From Melanopsichium pennsylvanicum (taxonomy: Eukaryota > Basidiomycota > Ustilaginomycetes > Ustilaginales), in NCBI GenBank assembly GCA_900208305.1, contig OAPG01000017.1, positions 310,001-374,000 on the forward strand: a stretch of DNA of 64,000 bases, written 5' to 3'. A program made the translations under genes and the position numbers. The notes beneath the pieces were generated by a model. It ran no database searches, was not told where the DNA came from, and was given only the letters and a program-made list of their open reading frames with translations. Positions 21,151-32,204 of this stretch are shown here, piece after piece. The first letter of the stretch is position 1; each line of letters starts with the position of its first letter.

Positions 21151-22094
21151 TTAATATCCGCCACGGCCACGACCTCCCCTTCCGCCGCCGAATCCACCAC
21201 CTCGTCCACCACCAGAGCCGCCCCTACCGCCAAATCCGCCACCACGTCCACCTGAGAATCCTCCCCCCCTTCCACCTGCACCGCCTCGTCCTCCGCTGAA
21301 GCCACCACCCCTTCCACCGGAGAATCCACCTCCGCGTCCACCGCCGAAACCACCTCGACCTCTTGGTGCACCACGACCACGTCCACCGAACCCACCGGCA
21401 CCAGCACCACCACGACCAGCACCACCTTTCTTCTTCGGTGCCTTGGTCAACGACTTTGGCTTGGGCAAGAATCGCTCAATAGGCAAAAGCTTTTCGCCTG
21501 AAATGTAAACTTTGTCATCGGCTTTGAAGGACGTTGCAACCATTCCTGGGTCCATTTTGACAGTGAAATACACTTCGTTGATGGGCCCTAGGATCTCGTC
21601 TACTTTGCCGATTTGAGATTTGTTCTCGAGGCTGCAAGAATGTAACGTGTAGTGAAAGTAACGAGCGAAGAGATTGAGTCGAGGCGTGTGATTGAAAAAG
21701 ATTGAAGGATAATGGGAGAGTAGAGAATGGACGAGTCAGTGTAAAGTTCAAAGATTTCCCCTGGGCGGAACCCCTCATCGGCTGGTTCATGCTGTGGCTT
21801 TGAATCTGAGAAGCAAAGACTTTCGATATCATATCCCCAAACGCTCAAGATGGCATGTACGTACTAGATGGGAGCATTGAAATAAGGCACGTGCTTGGCG
21901 TCGGTCGATTGGCAGAGCATCTCGCCTTCGACAGCATGCATAAAGGCGCCCATTGGCTGAACGCTCTCGGGAGGCCCAGCATTAGCGTATCCACCACGTC
22001 CTCCGCCGCCAAAACCACCGCGGCCACCTCGGGAAGAGAAGCCACCACGACCACCGCGGTCACCTCCTCCTCGTCCGCCTCCACGGAACGACAT
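21151..22094 (-). CDS. gar1: H/ACA snoRNP subunit Gar1
   Basis: Two exons (21865-22094 and 21151-21631) separated by a 233-base intron with donor GTACGT and acceptor TTCTTGCAG. The split Tyr codon rebuilds the Gar1 core [20 protein letters not shown]. The 236-residue protein has an N-terminal RGG segment, the Gar1 beta-barrel core (about 45-135, ending [13 protein letters not shown]) and a long C-terminal RGG tail of GRGGGF-type repeats. Gar1 belongs to the H/ACA ribonucleoprotein (Cbf5, Nhp2, Nop10) that pseudouridylates rRNA and snRNA in the nucleolus. It lies divergent to a ZNHIT2-like gene, a family that also acts in RNP assembly. Confidence 0.95.
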
Positions 22095-22621
22095 GCTGTG
22101 TATCTAGTATATATTCAACGAGGCCGATGCTCGTTGTGATGTTGGGTCGATTTAGAATATTGTTGGGCGAAGTTGACTGTCGGGCTCCTCGATTGTGGGT
22201 ATCAATCGAAATAAAAAAGGCGGGAAGATATCTAGAGACGATGGGTGTGATAGTGAACAAAACCTTGTCAATGATACCCAGAGCCAGAGGATTCTGTGAG
22301 GTTGATAGGTCAAGGTTGCCGCAAAATGTCAAAAAAGTCAAAAATTTCAGAGAGAGGAAGGAGGCTTCAATTCTTCCAGACCACTGCTAACACGTTGAAC
22401 GTGGCCGGAGCCGAAGTACATATCTTTCGCACGAGATATCCCTCCACAAAAGCCTGATTTCAGGGTCCAGTCAGGTTTTCTGTGTGGAAGGGAACAGTTC
22501 TTTGTTCGACATGTTCTTACTGAGCACCACCTTTCATTGCAGCAGTCAATCCTATCTCACAAGTGCTGATCTAAAATGGTTGCGTCTCTGACATCACGCA
22601 TCAGGCAGTAGGCTCGAAACG
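22095..22621. promoter_or_regulatory. Divergent promoter region gar1 / ZNHIT2-like
   Basis: The 527 bases between the opposed ATGs contain no gene-like frame and must hold both start regions. No specific factor site is recognised. Confidence 0.5.
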
Positions 22622-24424
22622 ATGTCGCTGTCAGACCTGCTCAACATCAGCCAGACATCAAGGCGCGACAAAGCCCGAGCACAGGATCTTCTGCCCGTTC
22701 CAACTAGCTCCGCGCTTTCAGCCCGAGTATGTAACATCTGCTACGTCAATCAAAGCAAGTACAACTGCCCTCGATGCAACATTCCCTACTGCTCTCTGGC
22801 TTGCTTCAGAAAGAAAGTGCATCAAGAATGTTCTTCTGCTTTCTCTAGCTCCTCGTTGAGTCAGGCGAAGAATCTTAGTGGAGTGAGGGTGGAGTCAGAT
22901 GAGGCTGGAAGGAAGGGCATAGTCGAGATCTTAGCGCGGATTGAGGGGCAAGAACAGAAAGTGAGGAAGGCGAGGCAGAATAGCGAAGGAGAAGAAAGTG
23001 AGTCTGATGATGGTGACGACTATGGGGATTCAAATTTTCCAGCATGGATCACTGAGGAACAGATCGATGGAGCAAGTACCGAAGAGCTTCTAGCCATGCT
23101 GACGGATAGGGAGCGGAAGAGATTTTTGGACGCAGTCAAGAGTTCCGAGTCAGCAGCAAAGCTTATGAGCAAGCTAGAGCGCAAAGCGGATACGAGAGCC
23201 CGCCTAGCATCCTTGCCGCAACCTCAAGAAGGCGTCTTAGTAACTTCACAGCCCCTTAGACGCCACAAGGGCCAACGGAGTGTGGTTAATAGGGCCTGGC
23301 AGACGAAGCCATGGTTTGAAAGACCGGGAGCGTGTCCTAGTCTCACTGACATGTCAGCGCAGCAGATTTCGGCGTTCGTTGCTTCTTTGGAGAAGATTCT
23401 CACTACGCAAAGTAAAGCACCCGCGCACGCCAATCTGGTGTACAATTTGTGTGCTGTGCTCATGGCGTACACATATACTATCCGACACCTCGACATCTCG
23501 AGCTTGATTGGGGCAACAGAGACCCACATTCATGATCCAAGCTACCAAGAAAATCTCCTGAAACCAGCACCTGACTTCACCCTGCCTGGTTTCAAGCCTC
23601 TTCGAGACGACGTCGATGACGACGAGCCGCCGCCGCTTGAGCCAGACGAGCCCATCAGCAGCATAACTTCTGTGAGACAGACTGCCGCGAATGACGACCC
23701 TACCTCATCGTCCAAGTCGCGATCGCCCGAACATGCAGCAATAGCAGAAGCAGCTCTAGACAATCTCACCCGCCTCGTACCATTCCTCTTCGCGTTACCA
23801 AGTTCCCCACCTGACTCTGCACCTTCACTTGCGGGCGGTCAAGACCCAAGCAAACTCCTTCTGCATTCCCTGGACGACGTCTCCATGTGGCTCCTCTCCC
23901 GCCTGTCTCTCGACTCTGAACTCGGTTCGGGCGGCGCCGACGCATTGAATCTTCAACTGTTTCAAGATCTCGAACGTCTGTTGACTGCAGAGCAACTCGT
24001 TCCTACCTTCAGCATAGGCGAAGAGGTGGAGCTCGAGCATCGGCTAGCATCCAAGCTCTCCTCCTTGCCGCCACAGCAAGCATTTGCTGCCGCACAGACG
24101 CCGTTGTTGATCAATGCCGTTGCCGATTTGTACTCCTTCTTCGGAAGGCTAATAACAATTGCTGCTAGGCCTGGCTCAGTATTGTCAGAGATGCGTGCCA
24201 GCGTGAAAGGCATCAAATTGGCGCACCGCAAAGTGGCTTTCTATCTCTGCAGTGCCATCCAGGCCGGTTGTGCCACTTCCACAAGGACAAGCTCGACCCT
24301 GCGACAGGAAGTACAGCATCATATCCAGAGACTAGAGCGGCGAATCGACGCGACAGCCCAGGCAGATAAACTTGCAGCAGCTATCAGCCTGCTCAACAAG
24401 GGCGATCCCCTAACATCGACATGA
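22622..24424 (+). CDS. HIT-type zinc finger protein, ZNHIT2-like
   Basis: Single exon, 600 residues. Residues 37-70 form a HIT-type zinc finger (CNICYVNQSKYNCPRCNIPY, then CSLACFRKKVHQEC) with the seven-Cys/one-His spacing of the zf-HIT fold. Acidic and Pro/Ser-rich linkers and a mostly helical C-terminal domain follow. ZNHIT2 and its relatives bind RuvBL1/RuvBL2 (R2TP) and help assemble snoRNPs and the U5 snRNP. The finger near the N-terminus and the large helical remainder fit ZNHIT2 better than ZNHIT1/3/6, but this is judged by architecture only. Confidence 0.8.
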   Translation: MSLSDLLNISQTSRRDKARAQDLLPVPTSSALSARVCNICYVNQSKYNCPRCNIPYCSLACFRKKVHQECSSAFSSSSLSQAKNLSGVRVESDEAGRKGIVEILARIEGQEQKVRKARQNSEGEESESDDGDDYGDSNFPAWITEEQIDGASTEELLAMLTDRERKRFLDAVKSSESAAKLMSKLERKADTRARLASLPQPQEGVLVTSQPLRRHKGQRSVVNRAWQTKPWFERPGACPSLTDMSAQQISAFVASLEKILTTQSKAPAHANLVYNLCAVLMAYTYTIRHLDISSLIGATETHIHDPSYQENLLKPAPDFTLPGFKPLRDDVDDDEPPPLEPDEPISSITSVRQTAANDDPTSSSKSRSPEHAAIAEAALDNLTRLVPFLFALPSSPPDSAPSLAGGQDPSKLLLHSLDDVSMWLLSRLSLDSELGSGGADALNLQLFQDLERLLTAEQLVPTFSIGEEVELEHRLASKLSSLPPQQAFAAAQTPLLINAVADLYSFFGRLITIAARPGSVLSEMRASVKGIKLAHRKVAFYLCSAIQAGCATSTRTSSTLRQEVQHHIQRLERRIDATAQADKLAAAISLLNKGDPLTST

Positions 24425-24630
24425 CGCAGTATGGCTTTCCCTGCTCGCGGGCTTGCCACCCTTCGATGTATTTGTGCGCTTAACAGCTCAATGCGATCCC
24501 ACAGTACAATAGTTGCACAAATAATCACAAGATGTATGAGCAAGAAAAAGAGTATTTGAACGGACCAGCGGATGCAGAACATACACATTGCAAAACAAGA
24601 GAAGCGATGACTTATGACCTGGTGGGCCTC

Positions 24631-27600
24631 TCAGCGCGCCTCGTAGACGACGTGCATTGAAGTGTTGATGGGAATAGGATGCTCCGAGCCTTCGTTGCTA
24701 ACAAAGTAAGGGAGCTTCTCGTTGGCGGTGGGGCCAGCATCGTTGACAACGGGCGGTGGTCCAGCGGGCGCCATGCTAAGACTGGCGTGCTTAAAGAACT
24801 GCTTGGCAATGACTGGGAGAGCTACTTCGAGAATGGCCTGAGAGGGAGCATCGCCAAGACCAAGACGGACGGGGATCTTGCGGTTGGGAGCAAAGCGCTC
24901 GGGGTCGTGCGACTGCATTGGATCGCGATAGAGAGCCGTAGGCGAGATATAGATACCCTCTCCGGTCGAGACGTGGACTTTACCCTTGTTGGCATCGGCC
25001 AGGACCACTGCCTGGAGTGCAAACTTAGCCTGAGGCGGGGTGATGCTGCTGTGACGGTAGGCCTCCATGATGCGGTCGCGCATCTCGACGATCGAGGCTG
25101 GGTCATTCTTCTGCGCGAGCATGCACATGGCGGAAAAGTGCTCGAGGTTCTCTTCCTCGAGGAACCATTTGAACACCTGCATGAGCACCAGCGAATGCGT
25201 AGCGGTGAGCGAAACCATCATGTGCAAGCAGTCCTTGACGAGCTCGTCGTTGTTCTTGCCCGATGCAAAGAGCGTGTGGTAGAACTGTCTGGCCATCTCA
25301 TTGGCGGCGATGTTGCCTGGGCCACCAATGGCGTTGGAGATGCCCTGAACCAGAGAGAAGATGGGTGACAGGAAGCCGTCCACGGTGTGAATACGGGCCC
25401 AGATGAGGTTCTTGAGGCGACGGGTGCAAGCCTCGGACTGCTCCTCGAGCTGCCAAGTCTGGTGGCCCTGGAAGTCAAAGGAGCCGTACATGGCGTAGGC
25501 GAGCGGCTTGGCGAGTGTAGCAAAGAGATCGGTGGGCGTCATGCCAAGGTGCAATCCGTGACTGCCGGGCGTGGGCAGACCAAAGAGCTTCGACGTGAAC
25601 TGAGCCGAGACCGTGTTTACCACATCGAGCAGGTCGACGATCCTTTGGCGGCTGGAAGGCGAGAAGGGGATGCTTCTTTCCTTCATGAGCGTGTCGGTGT
25701 TGACGCTGTAAAACTCCGACACCTCGTCCTGCCATCGTGGAATCGAGTGAAGAGCTGTAATCATGAGGTTCTCGTCATACGACATTGGCGGGAGCGCAAC
25801 AAAGAATCTGCTGTCCTCGAGGATGATTTTGCTTGCGGAGTACGATTCGATGGTATGCCAACGGCGGGCAGACTTTGGACAGCTCGTGTCGTAGTGTTCG
25901 AAAATTCGCTTCTCCTTGAGCATGGCTATGGTCTTTTCGGGCACGTGGAACGGGTAAAGAGCGTAGATCGAGTTGTAGGGGAACTGACCAGGTAGCGTCG
26001 ACATGATGAGCTTGCCAATCATACCATGCGAGCCGGGCTGAGGCGTGTTGCAATAGTCGAAGCCTGAGCTGGTAAGGTTCGCCGCAGAGAAGTCCTGCGT
26101 GTAGAATCGATCGCCTCGAGTCAACGCAGCGGCGTCGCTGAGAATACCGCGGGAGATCGTGTAGCCGGGGCAGAGACCGCTTCCAGGAACGCTAGGCTTG
26201 GTCTCTTCGGCCATGAGACCGGGATAGAGCTCCAGGTTGTCGATGTGACCATAGAGCATCTCAGCGGCTTTGTACACGTTCGGATCAGGGTTCCACTCGC
26301 TGAAGGACGAATAGGTCTTGAGGCCTAGATAGTGACGGAATTCGTTCATGGTGCAGAGCGCCCAGTCCTTGCGAGCCGTGATCATGCCAAGAATCTCGAT
26401 AGGACGGAACCAGCTTGGATGACCTCGGGCGCGGAACGCGGCAGCAACATCCGAGGTGGCATCCCTGAGGACCTGAGCAAGCACAGCGTCGTCAAACTTG
26501 CCCTGAGTATCCCTGTCCCAGTCGTGGAGGTTCCACTGGCCAGGATCAGTGTCCATGAATCCGTGCTTGAGAGCAGAAGCCGTTTCGACAAACTCCATCG
26601 GAGTGACGTCCTCAGGCCTCTTACCGGGGAATTGCGACTCGAGGAAGCTGTTCATCCACTTCTCATCCATCTGGGACACTGCAGCATGCCAGCGGTAGAG
26701 AACTGAGAACTCGGCGGCAACCGAGTTACCAATGCCGCGCTCCAGACTGCCGGGACCGGTGATGTTCTTGATGACCTCGACAGGGTTGACGTACCACTCG
26801 GAATCGTTGGTGTTGAGGATGACTGGGATGTAGTCACGGAGGACGATGTGCAGGAAGAGGCCACAGTTGACCAGACGAGCAATACCGAACAGCTCTTCGT
26901 CCAAGGGCTCGCCCTCGAGATCGTCGAAGCGTTTGTTCTCGTTGACCTCGTAAAGGCGCTTGGCGATGAAGTTGTGGCTGCGGCTGAACAACACGCCGAG
27001 TGCAGCCGTCGAGGGCGGCATCATAGCAAGACGCCAGTCACCGATCGCGTCCGGCTTGAGGAGACCGAGTGTACCGCTACGCACGCGCTCCTGTTCCTCG
27101 AGCGTGGCACCGTACACGACCTGAAGGTCGAGATAGGACGAGTGCTCATTGTAGCTAGAGTGGGCGCCAAGCTGTCGAGTGGTGGAGAAAATGTCGTGGA
27201 TGATGATGTTGGCAAAGTTGAAGAGGAGCGAGCTGATTCCACTGGGATGAGGCTCGAAGCTGTCACGGGCAAAGAGGAGATCGTAGACGGTACCAGGGTC
27301 GGGCAGGTTGACCATCTGGGGGTGAAGGCGTGGAACGTTACGGGAATAAGGCTGGTTGGAGGCACCAAGCTTGGGATCCTGGATGTTATTGTCGGAGCCG
27401 TCCGGTCGTCGGAAACGGTGCTGGGGACCCACAAACGAGACAGCAGGATGCGGCAAGTCGGCCCAGATGATGCTGATGAGTGCATCTGACAACGTCTGGC
27501 TGACCTTGCTTGTGACAGGCAGGCTGGCGAGCAACGTGACTAGCCGCTCGAGTAGCAGCTTGCGGTCGTCAAGACCCCCGCCCGTGAGCCCCGAGACTAC

Positions 27601-27846
27601 CAGATTGGGAGCCTGACCGAGAAGTTTGACATCGCTGACGACCCTGCTGCGGTTGATTTGATCAATCAGAGTCTGGAGTGACTCGACCGAGGTGCTGGCT
27701 GCTGCGGATGTCGTCTTCTGTGCTTGCTTCAATGCAGCCTGTGCCTTTTTGCCAGTTTCTGTGGCTGAAAGACCAGCCGCATCTGTGGTCTGCTGCACCC
27801 TGCCTTGGACGAAGCTCTTGATCTGCGCGACAATGGGATCGGACAT
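24631..27846 (-). CDS. ssp1: Ssp1-type fatty acid dioxygenase (linoleate diol synthase/Ppo family)
   Basis: Single exon, 1071 residues. The N-terminal two thirds are a haem peroxidase/cyclooxygenase-like dioxygenase. Distal His217 lies in NFANIIIHDIFSTT, and catalytic Tyr384 with proximal His387 in EFSVLYRWHAAVS, the pattern of prostaglandin synthases and fungal Ppo enzymes. The C-terminal third is P450-like, with an ExxR motif (EAYRHSS). At the expected haem-thiolate loop, however, it reads LGLGDAPSQAILE with no cysteine, so the isomerase half is probably inactive. The closest known counterpart is Ssp1 of Ustilago maydis, a protein abundant in mature teliospores and linked to storage lipid bodies. 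It likely makes hydroperoxides of unsaturated fatty acids (oxylipins). The 3 kb of empty upstream DNA may hold stage-specific control sites. Confidence 0.88.
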   Translation of the reverse strand: MSDPIVAQIKSFVQGRVQQTTDAAGLSATETGKKAQAALKQAQKTTSAAASTSVESLQTLIDQINRSRVVSDVKLLGQAPNLVVSGLTGGGLDDRKLLLERLVTLLASLPVTSKVSQTLSDALISIIWADLPHPAVSFVGPQHRFRRPDGSDNNIQDPKLGASNQPYSRNVPRLHPQMVNLPDPGTVYDLLFARDSFEPHPSGISSLLFNFANIIIHDIFSTTRQLGAHSSYNEHSSYLDLQVVYGATLEEQERVRSGTLGLLKPDAIGDWRLAMMPPSTAALGVLFSRSHNFIAKRLYEVNENKRFDDLEGEPLDEELFGIARLVNCGLFLHIVLRDYIPVILNTNDSEWYVNPVEVIKNITGPGSLERGIGNSVAAEFSVLYRWHAAVSQMDEKWMNSFLESQFPGKRPEDVTPMEFVETASALKHGFMDTDPGQWNLHDWDRDTQGKFDDAVLAQVLRDATSDVAAAFRARGHPSWFRPIEILGMITARKDWALCTMNEFRHYLGLKTYSSFSEWNPDPNVYKAAEMLYGHIDNLELYPGLMAEETKPSVPGSGLCPGYTISRGILSDAAALTRGDRFYTQDFSAANLTSSGFDYCNTPQPGSHGMIGKLIMSTLPGQFPYNSIYALYPFHVPEKTIAMLKEKRIFEHYDTSCPKSARRWHTIESYSASKIILEDSRFFVALPPMSYDENLMITALHSIPRWQDEVSEFYSVNTDTLMKERSIPFSPSSRQRIVDLLDVVNTVSAQFTSKLFGLPTPGSHGLHLGMTPTDLFATLAKPLAYAMYGSFDFQGHQTWQLEEQSEACTRRLKNLIWARIHTVDGFLSPIFSLVQGISNAIGGPGNIAANEMARQFYHTLFASGKNNDELVKDCLHMMVSLTATHSLVLMQVFKWFLEEENLEHFSAMCMLAQKNDPASIVEMRDRIMEAYRHSSITPPQAKFALQAVVLADANKGKVHVSTGEGIYISPTALYRDPMQSHDPERFAPNRKIPVRLGLGDAPSQAILEVALPVIAKQFFKHASLSMAPAGPPPVVNDAGPTANEKLPYFVSNEGSEHPIPINTSMHVVYEAR

Positions 27847-30800
27847 AAGAAGGTAGGTCAGTGGTCTAGCCCAATGTAATCGAGAGCGGTGGTGTACGGA
27901 AGCAAGGGGTCGTGGTCAACGCATGTCCTTGTATTTACCTGTGCCATCTTTTCCGTAGTTACCGTCGTCATTCTGAGCTCTCTTCAGGTAGCAATCGATG
28001 TGAGTGTCGCTGCAATCAAGAGCGCTGCTGATGACAGAACAGCGTTTTGCGGTAAGAGCGATAGATGATCCCACGAAAAGCAAGCTGATAGGAAGAACAG
28101 ATAGTTGGGCGTTGATAATGATAATGATGATGTTTAATACGGGCCAGAGTGGAAGGTGTCCTGATACGAAGGCAAGCGACTTGAGTTATCTGGCGACAGT
28201 TCAAAGAGGAAAGACGGCCGCAAACCGATGCAAACTAGGGAGGGTAAGGAGGAAGGGGCAACGAAAAGTTCATGTCTGCTCCTACAATCTGGGCTCGATT
28301 ATATATTCAACCCCCCCCCCCCCCCCACACACACACACACCTACTTCTGTCGGCTAGGACGGTGGATTTAGGCAGCTCAGCCAGCACCGGGGCCTGATGG
28401 CGGAGAGTCTACGAAAGGGCAGAGAGGGTATCTCCATCATACGCTCTCGGAGTTTCTAAGGGGACAGGTACGGTAAATTACCTCAATTGAGACGCTTGGA
28501 GCGACCGTTCTGCGTTTCGGCAAGCTCGTTAACGGTCCTGCAAAAGCAACGAGATGCATGAACACTCTTTACTGTAACTTTACTTGCTACCGTGGGCGTG
28601 TCAGCACGGGTTCTCACAGGCAGTGCCCCTGCTTATTTTCTCGCACAAAGCTTGACCGACTGTTCGCCTAACATCAAGCATGGTGAATGGGCACAAGGTG
28701 CACCTTTGCAACTTTCACACTGCTTTATCCGCTTTGGCTATCGTCTCCCTCAGTCATTGTTGTCACACGTGAAAAGAACTCGACCTTGGTACTCCTTCAT
28801 CCCCCGGGACGGTGCTACCGAACGGGTGGTCCCACAAAGCTCACTTGACCCGATTTGGCGCCAGGGCTGACTCTATATCATCACAGTGAGTCATCAATGA
28901 GCCACCCTCGTCGAAACCGGTTCTAAATCGTACCTAGGCTAGAGTTCTCAGCAGAAGAAGGGGCGACAAGTCAAGAGAATGATACTCAGCAGCATCGTCT
29001 GCACACCATCGGCTTTGACAATCGCTCATCTCTGGCTGAACCCTTACAGTACTCAATTTTTCTGATCCCGACATGTGGGGCGTTCCCGTGTCACAGCAAA
29101 AAACCTTAATTTCTCCGGACTGAGACGAATCACGGTGATAAGGTGCCTGCCCATGGAACATAGCCATGCGAACGCAGGTCATGAGAGCAATCACAACAAA
29201 GTTTTCTCGAAAGAGCCGAGACGAGCGAAAGACCCAGTCTTCTACAGTCTAGTAACTCTCCTTTTGTCATTCGACCGTGATGCCTGGATAGTGTTGTCGT
29301 CGTTTATTATAGCGTCCAGCTCTGACCATGCCGTGTTTCCATCTCAGGCTTCTGATGCTTCCCTCATTACTTGACGTTCTGGCAGTATGCCATTGTTCGG
29401 AGAACATATGCTTTGCGTCACTTTTTTGGCGATTCCGTTATCAATTAGCATGTGAGCCCATCCACAAAATGTGAGAAGGCAGCGCCTTTGGCTTCGCTTG
29501 CTGCCTTCGAAACTCGCGATCACACATCTTCAGTCGGCCAGCACAGCAACAGTTTGTGGATGACTGATGCCGCGACAGCCATTGCGCTTTCTTGCGCAAA
29601 AAAGTTCTGACCGAATGTCGATCAATGCTGCGATGACAGCCAACCGTATCGGTTTGACGCCAAGCGTGGGATTTTTAGCCAAGATATAGTCAATCAAGCT
29701 TGAGCAAACAAGGCATCATGTGTTCAGTCGCCATCCATCGGCTTCCATCATGATAGCATTAGCACCCTGAGCTACTCGGAATGACATTCGCCGCATCCAA
29801 GCAATGGGCACAGTGTGCCACCCGTATATGCTTCTTTGAGGACCGACCACCCATGCTGGCACAAGAAACCGAGCTTTGCGATACGAGATCACTGTGGATT
29901 GAACGCTACTCATCTCGTCCACCTTTGACGCTCTACAAGCCTTGAGCCGATGATCGTCAAACGCCTTTTTGCCTCCCCCTGACGACTTCCTTGGCCACGG
30001 TCCCTCGAAGACTTGGTTTGGCTATGCCCTTTCTTTCACGCTCATATATAGTGAGTGCAGGAAGGGGCAATCTATAAGTTAGCATGCTTGTGAAGAAGAG
30101 TGGCAGGTGACCGTCAATCGGATGTACCTACAGTGACGGTACTGTCGTGCTGGATTTCCACACGAAAGCGATCCTTCTCGGAACACACGGCGATGTGACT
30201 GCCCTATTCAAAGCCGCTCCATCTTCATCTCGATTGCTAGCTCAGAATGCAGGTTCTCTGCTTCGTATCTTTGTTGGTCGACTCGCAGCATTCATGAAGG
30301 ACTTAAGTGGGCTACCAAACATTGCTCGTCTAATGATAAGAGTTGTGGTCGTATCGAGGGACAGCGTCGGATAAAGGGGGGGTAAAGGAAAATCGGGAAA
30401 TCACAGGGAATCGGCGACACCAAAATTCCACTGGGGACGCGAGACAAAAATCGAGTCGTAACAGCTTTCTCGACCCGATCGTGTGATCCGATCCAGGCCC
30501 TTTTGACCGTGCTCGAGCAACTCCGCTGCCGTGTGAAATCGAGGTGCAGTTACTCGCCTTGTCCTTTTTACTGTAAATTACTTACTGTGTCACCTTTCAT
30601 CACTGTCACTACTATCACTTGCACGAGATCCATCGCCGCAACGCTTCAAATTGTCGCATTGCTTGGTTGTGCGAACAGATTACAGGACTGCGTAGCCAGA
30701 ATAAGGTGAGTTCGCGACGCTGCTGACGTGTTGTCGCAATCTTCGAGCAGGCATGCAGTCGGCGCAGAAAAGCAAGAGCACTTCTCCAAGATCATGCCAT

Positions 30801-31074
30801 GCCTCCAACTGACGAGGCGGGACCTGCTCTACTGAACATCATGGCTCTCAAAGCTACATGGTTGTACCATCGTCTTTACGCCAAACCCGCCTTCATGCTT
30901 TCCTCAAGTGTCCTACCTTCTCTGCACCTCTTGTATTTTTTTGCCGATGAAAACGTTCTGACATGGTTCTCCTTACTTTGCAAGTGTGCAGAAATCCGTC
31001 ATCGACCTTATTCACTTTTCCGTGTCATATCAAAACGCACCTGATCACCTCGTCGCACAAGAATCGTCTGCATC
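27847..31074. other. 3.2 kb gene-poor region between ssp1 and mms2
   Basis: I see no supported gene in this interval. It carries a C16/(AC)7 tract at 28311-28340 in the ssp1 upstream region and two copies of GTAAATTAC (28473-28481 and 30573-30581). All frames are short and none has a recognisable domain. It should contain the promoters of ssp1 (left end) and mms2 (right end). A decayed gene or a non-coding RNA is possible but cannot be shown. Confidence 0.5.
28311..28340 (+). repeat. C16 homopolymer joined to (AC)7 microsatellite
   Basis: Sixteen consecutive C residues followed directly by seven AC dinucleotides. It is non-coding, about 470 bases upstream of the ssp1 ATG. Length is likely polymorphic and also prone to sequencing error. 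Confidence 0.95.
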
Positions 31075-31972
31075 ATGGCAAAAGGTAGGGCTTCTCTTGA
31101 TATCTTCTCCTTGCTGATCAGTCTTGCTGACGATGAATGCGACATTTTTGCAATCTTGTGCGCTGCTTTACAACCTCATCTGCCATTTATCAGTACCCCG
31201 TAACTTTCGACTTCTCGAGGAGCTCGAAAAAGGAGAGAAAGGTATTGGCGATGGAAGCTGTTCGTACGGTCTCGACGACGGCAGTGATCTCAGTAAGTAT
31301 TTCTGCCTGCACATCCACCATTCCGCGCAGCACCGTAGACGATACCAAGTCGTATAGGCAGCTTTGGCTTAGCCAGCTCGCGTCTTTACTCATGACACAT
31401 GCTTCTCTCAACGACAGTAGCTGACGAAAACCTTGGTCACATCTCGCCCTTTCGTCTAACCTCTCATCCTCGGCGCAACAGTGATGTCCAACTGGAACGC
31501 AACCATCATTGGTCCCGGACACTCGGTTTATCAAAATCGTATCTACTCGCTCAGCATCAACTGCGGTCCCAGCTATCCAGATCAGCCACCAGAAGTCAAG
31601 TTTCTAACCAAAATCAACCTGCCGTGCGTCAAGCCAGACGGTCGCATCGACTACAATGCCTTGCCGATTTTTTCCAATTGGTCCCGTGAGAGCACAATTG
31701 AGACCATCCTGCTGTCTTTGCGAAGGTGAGTTGCGCTCTGACGATGCTTGATCCAGCACCGTATCATATCATTAGGCGCAGCGCCGCAAGCCGTCGATGC
31801 TTCGCCAAGCTCATCAGATTGTTGCATGCGCCAGTCGGCCTTGGCTGCGCCTCAGTCCACAAGCTGACCATTCCATTCTTGCCTTAACTTTCTGTCTATC
31901 TTTGATTGCAGGGAGATGGCCTCGCCCGCCAATCGCAAGCTGCCGCAACCCGCAGAAGGCGCTTCGTACTGA
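31075..31972 (+). CDS. mms2: Ubiquitin E2 variant Mms2/Uev1
   Basis: Four exons (31075-31084, 31194-31292, 31482-31725, 31912-31972) give 137 residues. Exon 1 is only 10 bases (ATGGCAAAAG), followed by a GTAGGG donor. The spliced protein reads [20 protein letters not shown], the standard UEV start, then [20 protein letters not shown] and [19 protein letters not shown]. The E2 catalytic Cys region is replaced ([19 protein letters not shown]), as in all UEV proteins. Mms2 pairs with Ubc13 to build Lys63-linked ubiquitin chains on PCNA during error-free post-replication repair. The three introns all have canonical GT-AG ends and keep frame. Confidence 0.93.
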
Positions 31973-32204
31973 TGCACGACTGTACATAGAATGAAAGAAG
32001 AAATACACACTGTTGGCATCTCAGCGAATGAGCTTCGTCTCGATGACAAACATATCTGGCGCCCGACAGGCGGCAAACTTTGGACCCCTTTCCAGCACCT
32101 GACATCTCTCGATCTTGGCCTTCCTTCCGCCTAGGAATCAACTGCACGCCACGCATCATTCATCCCACACTTCACTTTCGCTTTTAGCTTGGCCCGCCCC
32201 GAAA

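Noticed and set aside
21632..21864. Box C/D snoRNA inside the gar1 intron
   Set aside because: An imperfect C-like box (CGATGAG) and one CTGA are present, but there is no terminal stem or convincing C'/D' pair.
28311..28340. C16/(AC)7 tract as a biological signal
   Set aside because: Ordinary microsatellite whose exact length may also reflect sequencing error.
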